Positions 47,742 through 56,730 are shown, counted from the stretch's first letter. The stretch: DNA of 64,000 bases from Rhizobiaceae bacterium (GCA_014238155.1 JABABQ010000028.1:52503-116502), one strand, 5' to 3'. The notes: a model not told the origin generated them from the sequence alone. Program-made: numbers and translations.

Positions 47742-48859
47742 GGAGAAGGCACCAACAGTGTGAAATGAGCCCGACTTCTGATGTTGCCCGCACAATGCCC
47801 TGCCACCGAACCGGAACCCGTAAAAATATCACCCCGCTGCACTCCAACGATTGCTGAGCCGGTATCTTGTGCCACCATCAGTCTGGCAAATTCCTTGCCT
47901 TCATCCAGCAAATCATCGGCGGCAGCAACCCAGATGGGAAGCCCATAGGGATGAAGATTGTGATCGATTGCGAGGCTACGCCCCGGGGTCAATGGCACTT
48001 GCGCTGCACCTATTGGACCATCATCGCCAGCTTCAGACTGGTCGATAATCTTAAAGAAAATATAAGAACGGTTTTCCGCCATGAATTTATCGATTGCTTC
48101 AGGATGCATTCGCATCCATCCAGCAAGGCGATCAGCCGTCATATCTTCTGCTGGAACGCCCGACTGCTGGCACAAAACCTTGCCAAGCGAAGTATAAGGA
48201 TGACCGGACTTTGCAGCAAACCCTATCCGCATCGACGACCCGTTTGGCAAGGTCAACAGTGCCGACCCCTGAACATGTACAAAATATGCGTCGGTCTTGT
48301 CCTTCAGCCAGACCAGTTCCAGGTCCTGACCACTGAGCGCACCATCCTGAATCTCGGCACGGTCAAAATAGGCTTCGACACCACCATTGCGGCGGCGGCC
48401 GTATTGATATGAAGGATCAAGATCTGTTGGCCGAATTTGATCATCAATGTCTATCAGATCGCCCGGACGCCCATACAGAGGAACGCTGAACTCCTCGCAT
48501 TTTTCCAGCGTGGCCGGGAGTTCAGGTTCAAAATACCCAGTAACAAATCCACCCATATCTTCGCGAATACCAAGGGCATAGGGTTGAAAATTATCTTCAA
48601 AAAACTTTTTCGCTTGCTGCCTGGATGGCGATTTCAGCGACACGCCACGCCGGACACACTCGATCAGTGCATCTGCATCAACCAAGCTTGAAGGGTTGTT
48701 ATAGGTCGCCTCAAGCATATTTCCCACACTGCGGCAAAACACTGAATGGGCAGCAATATGGTCGTCACTTTGCCAGCCAGTTAAAGTCTCAAACGAAATT
48801 GGCACAAGCGGATCGCCCCCGGATTGGCTGACCGACTGCACTGTATCTACCTGTTTCAT
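47738..48859 (-). CDS. mltA: Murein transglycosylase A
   Basis: Membrane-bound lytic transglycosylase family, cleaving peptidoglycan to 1,6-anhydromuramic ends. The 373-residue protein shows the MltA core and a C-terminal 3D domain (GSAIVGVQRGDIFTGSG with acidic residues). No signal peptide or lipobox is visible at the N-terminus, and a TAG stop lies 21 bp before the ATG, so a longer start is not possible in this frame. Part of the TimA-mltA-Smr-XRE set common in Hyphomicrobiales. Confidence 0.9.
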   Translation of the reverse strand: MKQVDTVQSVSQSGGDPLVPISFETLTGWQSDDHIAAHSVFCRSVGNMLEATYNNPSSLVDADALIECVRRGVSLKSPSRQQAKKFFEDNFQPYALGIREDMGGFVTGYFEPELPATLEKCEEFSVPLYGRPGDLIDIDDQIRPTDLDPSYQYGRRRNGGVEAYFDRAEIQDGALSGQDLELVWLKDKTDAYFVHVQGSALLTLPNGSSMRIGFAAKSGHPYTSLGKVLCQQSGVPAEDMTADRLAGWMRMHPEAIDKFMAENRSYIFFKIIDQSEAGDDGPIGAAQVPLTPGRSLAIDHNLHPYGLPIWVAAADDLLDEGKEFARLMVAQDTGSAIVGVQRGDIFTGSGSVAGHCAGNIRSRAHFTLLVPSP

Positions 48860-48880
48860 GATCGTTTGAGTATTTGGAGA

Positions 48881-49564
48881 CTAGTCGTCGGTTGCCACAA
48901 GCTTCCAGTTAGGATCGCGCGATTTGATTGGGCGGGCAAAAGTCCACACATCGATGACTTCGGCAACTTCCTGTAGATCCCCGTCAATGATTTCATCCTG
49001 GTTATCAAAAGTAGCTGAAATCATCTGGCTGATAAATTTTACCGTAATCTGCGCCTCGTCCTTGCTCAATTCTGCTGCCGAGAAATCGGCGGTTTCGATG
49101 CCGACAAAACTCGCCTGAACTTTTTCACCACGCTTGGTTCTGTCGTCGATTACGGCAGCGAAGTTCTCGTATACATCTCGTGACAGCAAGCCTTTCAGGG
49201 CGCGTTTATCGCCATCAGCGAATCCGGTTACAATCATCTCATACGCCATTTTGGCACCGTTCAGGAACTGTTCCGGGTCAAAATTGGGATCGCGCGACAA
49301 GATCGACGTCAACCCTTGTTTCAAGTCTTTGTTCTTGGCCGCAATTTTGGAGATTGCAGCTTCCACTGCGCTTGCTTCACCCTCCGATTTTCGGCGTCTG
49401 TTGGTACCCGGCAATGTGACGACATTGTCGTCATCTTCATTATCCGTATAGGGCTCATAGGGAGGGCGTTCATTTCCATTGCGGGTTCCCAATACGCTGC
49501 GCAATTTCCAAAACACAAAAAGTGCAACAGCTAGTGGCAAAAGGGTGAAAAGATCAATTTCCAT
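48881..49564 (-). CDS. Tim44/TimA-family putative adaptor protein
   Basis: A 227-residue protein with an N-terminal transmembrane segment (LFTLLPLAVALFVFWKLRSVL) and a C-terminal Tim44-like domain (about 80-225). It is the bacterial counterpart of mitochondrial Tim44, called TimA in alphaproteobacteria; a role at the inner membrane is likely but the partner is unknown. ATG 49564 is preferred to the longer frame to 49606. Divergent from the FxsA-family gene. Confidence 0.85.
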   Translation of the reverse strand: MEIDLFTLLPLAVALFVFWKLRSVLGTRNGNERPPYEPYTDNEDDDNVVTLPGTNRRRKSEGEASAVEAAISKIAAKNKDLKQGLTSILSRDPNFDPEQFLNGAKMAYEMIVTGFADGDKRALKGLLSRDVYENFAAVIDDRTKRGEKVQASFVGIETADFSAAELSKDEAQITVKFISQMISATFDNQDEIIDGDLQEVAEVIDVWTFARPIKSRDPNWKLVATDD

Positions 49565-49750
49565 AATTGTTACACAACCTTGGTGCGGAGGTTTGGTCGG
49601 GTTCATTCAAACTCGACTTAATGATTGGTATCTAACGACATTGATATAGGACGACAGGGCTTTTCATTCAAATGTCTTGATCAGACCTGCAATCACCGGC
49701 AACAGTTCCTATATGATATAAGATTGATCAAAATAGTGAAACACCTGCCA

Positions 49751-50263
49751 ATGCCTTTCGCCTTCGTCCCATTTCTACTTCTTGTAGTCCCAATTGTGGA
49801 AATTGCCACCTTTATCGCTATTGGCGGCCAAATCGGCATCGCACTTACTTTGCTGATGATTCTGGTGACCGCCGTTATTGGCTCAATATTGCTGCGCATT
49901 CAGGGACTCAGCCTGATTCAGGAGATTCAGTCAAAAGTCGCCAGTGGTGAAGTACCCGGACGCGCCCTGGGCGACGGGGCGATGATTATGGTTGCTGGTA
50001 TTTTGTTGCTGACACCGGGATTTGTGACCGACGGGATCGGTTTTTTATTGTTTGTACCGGCGATTCGTACGGTCATCTGGAGTTTCCTTGCCTCACGGAT
50101 AAAAGTTGGTCGGCCCGGTATGGATCCATTTGCACAACAGCAACAGGAACGCCGTGCAGATCCATATGATGCAGATGGGCAAACGATTGAACTTGATCAG
50201 GATGAATACAGCGCCGGTCCGTCCGATCCGGAATCTCCCTGGAACCCGGACAACAAACCCTGA
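49751..50263 (+). CDS. FxsA family membrane protein
   Basis: A 170-residue inner-membrane protein of the FxsA family, with three or four hydrophobic helices (residues 3-50 and 75-115) and a charged C-terminus of about 50 residues. E. coli FxsA alleviates F exclusion of phage T7; the general role is unknown. The ATG at 49751 is used because the frame upstream is not family-like. secB follows 113 bp later. Confidence 0.85.
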   Translation: MPFAFVPFLLLVVPIVEIATFIAIGGQIGIALTLLMILVTAVIGSILLRIQGLSLIQEIQSKVASGEVPGRALGDGAMIMVAGILLLTPGFVTDGIGFLLFVPAIRTVIWSFLASRIKVGRPGMDPFAQQQQERRADPYDADGQTIELDQDEYSAGPSDPESPWNPDNKP

Positions 50264-50376
50264 ACCAAGGTTTCCTTGCCAGTAGCGCGTAGCCGTGTTA
50301 ACGCCCAAGCCGATTTTACAGACAGCCCCAGGGGCTGACTGTCCATGGACCCGTATTTTGAAAGCGACATAGTTGA

Positions 50377-50892
50377 ATGGCTAAGAAACCCACCAAAAAG
50401 GAAACAACAGCAAAAGAGGCCGAAGCAGCCACAACTAATGGCGCTGGCGAAGCCCCTTCGCTCAATGTTCTTGCGCAATATATCAAAGACCTTTCCTTCG
50501 AAAATCCCCACGCACCTCATTCGCTGCGTCCGCGTGAAAATTCGCCTGAAATCAACATCAACATCAATGTAAATGCCAATCCATTGTCCGAAACCGACTT
50601 TGAAGTCGAGCTGAAGCTTGAAGCAAATGCCGGTGAAGGCGCCGACCAGATGTTCAATGTTGAGCTGATTTATGCTGGTGTTTTCCGCCTGACAAATATG
50701 CCGGAAGAAGCAGTTGCTCCAGCAATTCTGATTGAATGCCCTCGTTTGTTGTTCCCTTTTGCACGGCAGGTTGTAGCTGACGCCACTCGCAATGGCGGAT
50801 TTCCTCCCCTGATGATCGATCCTGTAGATTTTGCTGCTCTGTTCCAGCAACGCATGGCGGAAGAGAAGGTCAAATCCCAAATGACTAACTGA
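50377..50892 (+). CDS. secB: Protein-export chaperone SecB
   Basis: Tetrameric chaperone that keeps preproteins unfolded and delivers them to SecA. The 171-residue protein has an Ala/Lys-rich N-terminal extension (about 25 residues) before the family core [20 protein letters not shown] and the ending [22 protein letters not shown] strong terminator follows. The location between FxsA and convergent dnaQ is the usual alphaproteobacterial one. Confidence 0.97.
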   Translation: MAKKPTKKETTAKEAEAATTNGAGEAPSLNVLAQYIKDLSFENPHAPHSLRPRENSPEINININVNANPLSETDFEVELKLEANAGEGADQMFNVELIYAGVFRLTNMPEEAVAPAILIECPRLLFPFARQVVADATRNGGFPPLMIDPVDFAALFQQRMAEEKVKSQMTN

Positions 50893-50946
50893 TTTTCTGG
50901 TCAATCATGCTCACTGGGTTGATGTGAGCTGAAACCAGACCTTTAT

Positions 50947-50980
50947 AACCGGGTTCTGTTTTGCAGAGCCCGGTTTTTTT
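50947..50980 (+). terminator. Rho-independent terminator of secB
   Basis: AACCGGGTTCTG and CAGAGCCCGGTT pair with one G-U, five-base loop, followed by seven or more T. The T tract runs into the dnaQ stop codon (50979-50981), so the terminator serves both convergent genes. Confidence 0.85.
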
Positions 50981-51686
50981 AATTGGAGTATTTTGACCAG
51001 ATCGCCTTGTCGCCCATCGTTTTAATCAGGGCGTCATGGGCACTGATTTCCTCCTTGGTAAGGCGTTTTGGTAATGGTTGCGGTCTCTGGCGGCCGGCGG
51101 TCACGGTATCATCGGCCTGATTCTGCAAAACCGATTCCACGTCGGTTGCCACTTCGAGACTCATACCAACCTGCCGCCCACCAGTTAATTCGATATAGAC
51201 GTCAGCCAACAATTCTGAATCAAGCAGCGCGCCATGCAAGGTGCGGCTGGCGCGTGATATGGCAAATCTGTCACAAAGCGCATCGAGACTGTTGCGGGCT
51301 CCCGGGAATTTGCGCCTGGCGATTGCTAACGTGTCGACAACCCGGGTTGTATCGATTGGAGATTGTTTTACCCGCGCCAGTTCCGCGTCGAAAAATCCCA
51401 CGTCGAACCTAGCATTGTGGGCAATCAGAGTACCTTCAGAAAAAAACTCCAGAAATTTTGGCAATATACCTTCAAACGACGGTTTACCCTTCAACTTCTC
51501 CAATGAAATCCCGTGAATGCGTTCCGCATCCGGGTGGATTTCGCGATCGCCGGGATGAATGTATTCATGAAAGGTCTTGCCCGTGGGAAACCTATTGATC
51601 AGTTCGATAGCACCGATTTCAATAATACGGTCACCACTATCAGGATAAAGGCCAGTTGTTTCGGTATCGAATATTATTTCACGCAT
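50979..51686 (-). CDS. dnaQ: DNA polymerase III epsilon subunit
   Basis: Proofreading 3'-5' exonuclease of the replicative polymerase. The 235-residue DEDDh protein has FDTETTGL (Asp7, Glu9), HNARFDVGFFDAEL and HGALLDSELLADVYIE. The C-terminus, which binds the alpha subunit, is shorter than in E. coli but typical for the group. It overlaps coaE by 8 bp. Confidence 0.95.
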   Translation of the reverse strand: MREIIFDTETTGLYPDSGDRIIEIGAIELINRFPTGKTFHEYIHPGDREIHPDAERIHGISLEKLKGKPSFEGILPKFLEFFSEGTLIAHNARFDVGFFDAELARVKQSPIDTTRVVDTLAIARRKFPGARNSLDALCDRFAISRASRTLHGALLDSELLADVYIELTGGRQVGMSLEVATDVESVLQNQADDTVTAGRQRPQPLPKRLTKEEISAHDALIKTMGDKAIWSKYSN

Positions 51687-52317
51687 CTGGGTCTGCCTGG
51701 TCTAAAACATCGGTCTGGCCGGATTTATCGGCTGATTGTAAGGCTTCCTTGATGATCTGATCTACCCGTTGGCGCGCCCAATCCAGACCTTTTGAGGTAT
51801 CTATCAAATAGGTTGCCCTCTTTCGCTTTTCGGCATCCGGTACCTGGCGCTGCAAGATGGATTGGAATTTTGCTTCGTCCATATCGGGACGACTCATTAC
51901 CCGATCTCTTTGAATGTCCGCCGGAGCGGTCACGACAATGATCCCATCAACCCGATCCTCGCGCCCGGTTTCAAACAACAGTGGAATGTCCAGAATTGCC
52001 AGTATGGCACCATGTTGGATCACAGATTTGCGAAAATCCTCTTCTGCCTGACGTACAAGTGGATGGACAATAGCCTCCAATTTTTTCATCGCTGTTTCAT
52101 TGCCGACGACCTGTTTGCTTAGCAGGTTTCGGTCGACTTCGCCGTCGTGCGTGGAACCAGGAAATTCCTGTTCAATCAACGGCGCCGCTTTGCCAGCATA
52201 GAGTTGATGCACGATCGCATCGGAATCGTAAACGGCAATTCCGAAGTCGCGAAACATCTGGGCCGTGGTGGACTTGCCCATTCCGATTGAGCCGGTTAGC
52301 CCCAGGAATATCGTCAC
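51679..52317 (-). CDS. coaE: Dephospho-CoA kinase
   Basis: Final step of coenzyme A synthesis, phosphorylating dephospho-CoA at the 3' hydroxyl. The 212-residue P-loop protein has GLTGSIGMGKST at residues 6-17 and DIPLLFETG in the middle. It overlaps dnaQ and aroE by 8 and 4 bp. The C-terminal 20 residues are Asp/Gln-rich and not family-conserved. Confidence 0.96.
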   Translation of the reverse strand: MTIFLGLTGSIGMGKSTTAQMFRDFGIAVYDSDAIVHQLYAGKAAPLIEQEFPGSTHDGEVDRNLLSKQVVGNETAMKKLEAIVHPLVRQAEEDFRKSVIQHGAILAILDIPLLFETGREDRVDGIIVVTAPADIQRDRVMSRPDMDEAKFQSILQRQVPDAEKRKRATYLIDTSKGLDWARQRVDQIIKEALQSADKSGQTDVLDQADPDA

Positions 52318-53162
52318 GATGCTTCTCCCAGGTCGTCTAACAAAATTTTACGCAAAGTTTCATCCACAACTGGGCGAATACCGAACCATTTTTCAAAACC
52401 GGGAACCGCCTGATGCAACAACATTCCCAATCCATCAACAATCGGCATGCCTAGCTGTTTGGCCTGAGAGAGCAATGGTGTCATCAACGGTGTGTATACG
52501 ATATCATGAACTATGGTTGTCGCAGAAAACCCTTCCAAATTTAACGGTTTCTTACGATCATTCATGCCGATTGATGTGGTGTTGATAATGAAGGCTGGCG
52601 CGAGGTTACCAGGTACAGCCTCAACAATATCAATCGCTTGACAGGTAGCACCAAAATGTTCAACCAGCGCCTCCGCTCTGGCCAGAGTGCGGTTGGCGAT
52701 GATGACATTGGAAAAGCCTCGCTCAACCAGTGAGTAAATCACCGCCCTCGATGCGCCTCCTGCTCCCAGAACAAGGGCGCCACGGACCCGGTTGTCTTCA
52801 CAATCCCAACCCGGATGCCGGTCATCAAGATTCGCCAAAAAACCGTAGCCATCGGTATTGGTGCCTCGCAATCCACCCTCTCCAAGCCAGATCGTGTTGA
52901 CCGCCTGCAGGGCTCGGGCGGCGCGGCAAGGTTGATCTATCAGACCGAAAGCGGCTTCCTTGTGCGGCACCGTAACATTGCCACCAACAAAACCCTCGCT
53001 TTCAAGATCAGACAAAAATTGTTGCAGGCCTTGGGGTGCACACGGCCGTTTTAAGTACTCGCCGCTAATGCCATTTTTCTTCAACCAGTAATTGTGAATG
53101 AGCGGTGAGCGGGAATGATCGACCGGCCAACCTGTGACAAAGGCGCGTTTAACATCAGCCAT
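52314..53162 (-). CDS. aroE: Shikimate dehydrogenase
   Basis: NADPH-dependent reduction of 3-dehydroshikimate in aromatic amino acid synthesis. The 282-residue protein has VTGWPVDHSRSPLIHN at the start, the catalytic Lys in NVTVPHKEA (about residue 65), TNTDGYGF and the nucleotide-binding LGAGGASRAV. I use the ATG at 53162, which overlaps the maf stop by 8 bp; a TTG one codon earlier is in frame. Confidence 0.96.
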   Translation of the reverse strand: MADVKRAFVTGWPVDHSRSPLIHNYWLKKNGISGEYLKRPCAPQGLQQFLSDLESEGFVGGNVTVPHKEAAFGLIDQPCRAARALQAVNTIWLGEGGLRGTNTDGYGFLANLDDRHPGWDCEDNRVRGALVLGAGGASRAVIYSLVERGFSNVIIANRTLARAEALVEHFGATCQAIDIVEAVPGNLAPAFIINTTSIGMNDRKKPLNLEGFSATTIVHDIVYTPLMTPLLSQAKQLGMPIVDGLGMLLHQAVPGFEKWFGIRPVVDETLRKILLDDLGEAS

Positions 53163-53751
53163 CAATTGCCTCCAACTGCCTCAGCTGGTCAAGCAGCGGC
53201 AGCAGCGGAAGACCAATAATCGAAAACATGTCGCCTTCCATCGAGTCAAACAGTTGAATACCCCGTCCTTCGATCTGATAAGTGCCAACGCTACCAAGGG
53301 CCGCTTCGCCCACATCGCTTAAATGCCGCCCGATAAAGCCTGGCGACAATTTTCGCATGGTCATGGCGCAATTGGTGACATGTCGCCAGATCGTTTGGCC
53401 GTTTTCTACCAGAACAACAGCTGAGTGCAGATGGTGAGTTTTGCCTGATAATTGCAACAGCCGCCTGCGGGCTTCCTCCATGTTACGACATTTGTGAAGC
53501 ACATCCTGTTTAAATGACAATATCTGATCGCACCCAATGACGAGATTTCCGGTGTGGTGTTCACTCACATCAACGGCTTTTGCTTCTGCCAATATCAGGG
53601 CGCGATCTTCCGGCAAAACATCAGCCTGCGCCAAGGGGGCTTCGATCGCACGCTCATCAAGATCTGACACAATCTGCCCAAAGGACAGGCCTGCATCATC
53701 CAGAATTTTGGCGCGATGGCGGCTCGCCGAAGCGAGAATTAAATCTCTCAT
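53155..53751 (-). CDS. Maf-family nucleotide pyrophosphatase
   Basis: A 198-residue Maf protein, which hydrolyses non-canonical or selected nucleoside triphosphates to monophosphates. Family residues are ILASASRHR (residues 5-13) and IGCDQILSF. The subclass (dTTP/UTP or m7GTP type) is not certain. It stands between ppsR (28 bp) and aroE (8-bp overlap). Confidence 0.92.
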   Translation of the reverse strand: MRDLILASASRHRAKILDDAGLSFGQIVSDLDERAIEAPLAQADVLPEDRALILAEAKAVDVSEHHTGNLVIGCDQILSFKQDVLHKCRNMEEARRRLLQLSGKTHHLHSAVVLVENGQTIWRHVTNCAMTMRKLSPGFIGRHLSDVGEAALGSVGTYQIEGRGIQLFDSMEGDMFSIIGLPLLPLLDQLRQLEAIDG

Positions 53752-53779
53752 ATCTGCTATTCTAAACCGTCCAGGTTGA

Positions 53780-54634
53780 TTATTTTCGATTGCGCCGCAG
53801 CGCTAGAATGGCTGCTGCGGTTTCTTCCACTGATCGCTTGGATACGTCAATCATTGGCCAGTTGTTTTGTTTGCACAGGCGTCGCGTTAAGGCGAGCTCT
53901 TCCTGAATCGACGCACGGTCGACATAAATGTCGCCTGTCAGATCCCGGTCAAAAGCCAGCAGGCGATTTTCGCGAACCTGAAGAATGCGTTCGGCTGATG
54001 CAACCAGAGCCACAACCAATGGTTGCTTTGCCGCAATTATTTCCGCGGGCAGGTCAACACCTGGGACCAACGGAATATTGATTGTTTTGATGCCACGTTG
54101 TGCCAGATAGATGCTGGTCGGAGTTTTGGAAGTTCGGCTGATGCCGATCAGAATGATTTCCGCTTCCTCGATGTCGTCAGGCAAATTACCGTCATCATGG
54201 GCCATCGCGAACTGAACTGCTTCCAGGCGATCAAAATAGTCTTCATCCATGGCGTGCTGCGCACCGACGCGCCCTGACATCGTATCTCCCAGAAACCCGT
54301 CAAATACTTTGATTACAGGGTCCAGCACATTGACTGCAGGAACCCCCAGAACCTTGCATCGATTTACCAAAATGGCTTCCAGTTTCTGATCCACCATGGT
54401 GTACAGAACAATGCCGGGTGTAGCATCAACGCCATTTAAGGCTTTTTCCAGTTTCTCTGCGCTGCGCACCATAGGAGTGACATGTTCGACAGCCCGCCAA
54501 TTGGTATATTGGGCCGCCGCCGCCCGCCCGGTCGTGCTAAGCGTTTCGCCGGTAGAATCGGAAATGAGATGCAAATGAAAGAAAGTTTTCTTGCTGACCT
54601 TTTCCCGAGCCCTTTGAATCCAGCGTTTCACCAT
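53780..54634 (-). CDS. Pyruvate, phosphate dikinase regulatory protein (DUF299)
   Basis: Bifunctional serine/threonine kinase and Pi-dependent phosphorylase that switches pyruvate, phosphate dikinase or PEP synthetase off and on. The 284-residue protein has FHLHLISDSTGETL near residue 16 and the nucleotide loop GISRTSKTPTS. I choose ATG 54634 (AGGA nine bases upstream); the frame is open to 54736 but has no good start. Its 5' end borders the putative origin. Confidence 0.9.
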   Translation of the reverse strand: MVKRWIQRAREKVSKKTFFHLHLISDSTGETLSTTGRAAAAQYTNWRAVEHVTPMVRSAEKLEKALNGVDATPGIVLYTMVDQKLEAILVNRCKVLGVPAVNVLDPVIKVFDGFLGDTMSGRVGAQHAMDEDYFDRLEAVQFAMAHDDGNLPDDIEEAEIILIGISRTSKTPTSIYLAQRGIKTINIPLVPGVDLPAEIIAAKQPLVVALVASAERILQVRENRLLAFDRDLTGDIYVDRASIQEELALTRRLCKQNNWPMIDVSKRSVEETAAAILALRRNRK

Positions 54635-54658
54635 TCGGTCAATTCCTGCTTTGTCAGT

Positions 54659-54677
54659 TGTGGATGACTGTGAATAA
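54659..54677 (-). promoter_or_regulatory. Two tandem DnaA-box-like sites
   Basis: TGTGGATGA and TGTGAATAA, each one base off the TGTGGATAA consensus, start 10 bp apart and lie in the same direction just upstream of ppsR. They are candidates for high-affinity DnaA binding at the origin. Confidence 0.55.
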
Positions 54678-54959
54678 ATCAGCTCCAAATTGATAGGCAC
54701 CCATTTTGCCCCCATTGGCAACAAATTCATCCCCACACAAACCGGCAGATACTCAGGAATTCACAGGTGGGCAAGACTGGGGATGGTTTACCCCATCCCA
54801 CATATCTCAAAAATTTACACAGGTTTTCTGATCTCAACTCCTCGTACAACAGTTTGAAATAAAAGTGATAAATGTTTTTTCCCCGCAATTCTTTTCAGAA
54901 CCGATGCAATAACCTACATAGCGCTTAAGGCGAACTGGGTTTTGAGATTTGGGAATTGG

Positions 54960-54974
54960 TTAAAATTCTCTTAA
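54960..54974. promoter_or_regulatory. CtrA binding site
   Basis: TTAA-N7-TTAA, an exact match to the CtrA consensus, in the candidate origin about 10 bp before the TAA repeats. In Caulobacter, CtrA binding at such sites blocks initiation. Whether this organism uses CtrA so is inferred. Confidence 0.55.
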
Positions 54975-54985
54975 TTCACAGACTC

Positions 54986-55000
54986 TAATAATAATAATAA
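54986..55000 (+). repeat. Five tandem TAA triplets (DnaA-trio-like)
   Basis: Five perfect TAA units are followed by ACGCG (55001-55005) and TTAATCACA (55007-55015), two bases off a DnaA box. The order AT-rich side, trios, GC block, box agrees with reported origin-unwinding elements. Confidence 0.55.
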
Positions 55001-55052
55001 ACGCGTTTAATCACAGCTTTTGGGTAAACGCTTTGTGGAAAGCAGATCAGAA

Positions 55053-56093
55053 ATGCAATCAGCCAGTGCTCAACGAAAGGTGTTAAGGGTTTTAGCAGGG
55101 GAGACCCTGACAATCCCACCAATCTGGATGATGCGTCAGGCAGGCCGATATCTGCCGGAATATAAAAAGGTAAGGAAACAGGCGGGTGGCTTTCTTGATC
55201 TTTGTTACAATCCCAAACTCGCGGTGGAAGTAACGCTACAACCAATACGGCGTTTTGGTTTTGATGCAGCCATATTGTTCTCTGATATTCTGGTTATTCC
55301 AGATGCTCTCAAAGTTGGTGTGCGGTTTGAAGAAGGTCGCGGACCTATCGTTGAAACTGTCGACCAGATGCGCATTGCCGAACTGGAAACCGAAGGGGTC
55401 ATGGAGCATCTGGCACCTGTGCTGGAAACCGTTGAACGGCTGCGTGAGGAATTGCCCGATGAAACCACACTATTGGGCTTCTGTGGCGCTCCCTGGACTG
55501 TTGCAACCTATATGATTGCCGGGCACGGAACACCTGATCAGGGGCCCGCCCGTCAGTTTGCGTTGAATTATCCCGAAGCATTTCAAGGTTTGATGGATAT
55601 TTTGGTTGATGCGTCAGCCCAATATCTGATTGGTCAAATCGATGCCGGGGCGGACGCTGTCCAAATATTTGATTCCTGGGCATCTGTTCTTGATGAGGAT
55701 CAGTTTGAAAAATGGTGTGTTGAACCGGTAAGACAGATCGTCGAGCGGGTGAAAATCGAACGGCCGCAAGCTAAGATTATCGGTTTCCCTAAAGGGATTG
55801 GTGCTTTTTACTCTGGGTATGCTGCGGCAACGGGTGTGGATATGATCGGGTTGGATTGGACCTTGCCTATGTCGTTTGCACGGCAGTTGCAGGCTCAGAC
55901 GCCGATTCAAGGCAATCTGGATCCAAAACGCCTGATTGCCGGTGGGCGTGCGCTTGATGAAGGTGTGGATGCAATTCTTTCGAATCTGGCCAACGGGCCT
56001 CTGATCTTTAATCTGGGGCACGGCATCACGCCAGAAACAAATATTGCGCATGTGCAGCAGATGGTTGCTCGGGTGCGTGGAATTCGGTCCTAG
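55053..56093 (+). CDS. hemE: Uroporphyrinogen decarboxylase
   Basis: Converts uroporphyrinogen III to coproporphyrinogen III in heme synthesis. The 346-residue TIM barrel has [14 protein letters not shown] (about residues 25-38) and [19 protein letters not shown], the substrate-binding loops. ATG 55053 is preferred to TTG 55020, since the family begins about 10 residues before KVLRVLAG. In Caulobacter the hemE promoter is tied to the origin, so this start may read from the oriC region. hemJ follows 10 bp later. Confidence 0.97.
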   Translation: MQSASAQRKVLRVLAGETLTIPPIWMMRQAGRYLPEYKKVRKQAGGFLDLCYNPKLAVEVTLQPIRRFGFDAAILFSDILVIPDALKVGVRFEEGRGPIVETVDQMRIAELETEGVMEHLAPVLETVERLREELPDETTLLGFCGAPWTVATYMIAGHGTPDQGPARQFALNYPEAFQGLMDILVDASAQYLIGQIDAGADAVQIFDSWASVLDEDQFEKWCVEPVRQIVERVKIERPQAKIIGFPKGIGAFYSGYAAATGVDMIGLDWTLPMSFARQLQAQTPIQGNLDPKRLIAGGRALDEGVDAILSNLANGPLIFNLGHGITPETNIAHVQQMVARVRGIRS

Positions 56094-56103
56094 AGGGTTA
56101 ACA

Positions 56104-56526
56104 ATGGATTTATGGGTTAAGGCTCTCCACATTATTGCGGTCATATCCTGGATGGCGTCTTTGCTTTATCTGCCAAGGCTGTTTGTCTATCACTGTGGAG
56201 CTGAAATAGGATCGGTTCAGTCGGAAACTTTTAAGGTGATGGAAAGTCGTCTGCTTAAGGCAATTGCCACGCCGTCTATGATTGCGACCTGGCTGTTTGG
56301 GCTGTGGATCGCTTCACTCTATGATGTCTGGGCTGATCCGTGGTTTATGATAAAGTTGATTTGCGTTGTGTTGATGACATTTATGCATTTTCTGTATGTG
56401 AAATGTGCCCGATCCTTCGCCACCGATAGCAATCAAAAAAGCGAAAAGTATTATCGGGTGATCAATGAGGTTCCAGCCGTATTGATGATCATTATTGTGA
56501 TTATGGTTGTGGTGAAACCATTCTAG
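56104..56526 (+). CDS. hemJ: Protoporphyrinogen oxidase HemJ
   Basis: A 140-residue inner-membrane protein of the HemJ family, the oxygen-independent or quinone-linked protoporphyrinogen IX oxidase of many proteobacteria. Four hydrophobic helices are visible, and the conserved His is in KALHIIAVISWMASLLYLPR. The ATG at 56104 has GAGGG upstream. Directly follows hemE, as a two-gene heme unit. Confidence 0.93.
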   Translation: MDLWVKALHIIAVISWMASLLYLPRLFVYHCGAEIGSVQSETFKVMESRLLKAIATPSMIATWLFGLWIASLYDVWADPWFMIKLICVVLMTFMHFLYVKCARSFATDSNQKSEKYYRVINEVPAVLMIIIVIMVVVKPF

Positions 56527-56689
56527 CCGAATGCCGGTCTGTCATTTTTTGCTTGCAGTCTTGGCCCAAGGCCTCTATTTGCAAATTCACCAGCTGTGCT
56601 ATCGCCCCATTCGGGGTCCTGCCTTATTAGCATGAAGCCCTTTCAATGATGATTGCTCTTCCCGACTAGTCGGACTGGTGTTTTCCCCT

Positions 56690-56707
56690 GCAGGTGTAAA
56701 CGCCTGC
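56690..56707 (+). promoter_or_regulatory. Structured leader hairpin before rho
   Basis: GCAGGTG / CGCCTGC pair with one G-U around a TAAA loop, 24 bp before the rho start. A perfect 12-bp palindrome CCGACTAGTCGG at 56662-56673 lies just upstream. The 204-bp leader has no other gene. Confidence 0.4.
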
Positions 56708-56730
56708 CCATTAGTTATTTGGATTGTAGT

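Larger units (their letters stand above)
54635..55052. other. Candidate chromosomal replication origin (oriC)
   Basis: A 418-bp non-coding, AT-rich gap between divergent ppsR and hemE, the place where the chromosomal origin lies in Caulobacter and Sinorhizobium relatives. It contains two DnaA-box-like 9-mers, each one mismatch from TGTGGATAA (54659-54667, 54669-54677), weaker ones near 54972, 55007 and 55034, a perfect CtrA site (54960-54974), a GACTC methylation site (54981-54985) and five TAA triplets (54986-55000) followed by ACGCG. Genes flip direction here and parABS lies to the right. No dnaA gene is in the window. This is inference from motif order, not experiment. Confidence 0.72.

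Noticed and set aside
50197..50904. 235-codon minus-strand frame opposite secB
   Set aside because: Antisense to SecB and includes its promoter region; no domain.
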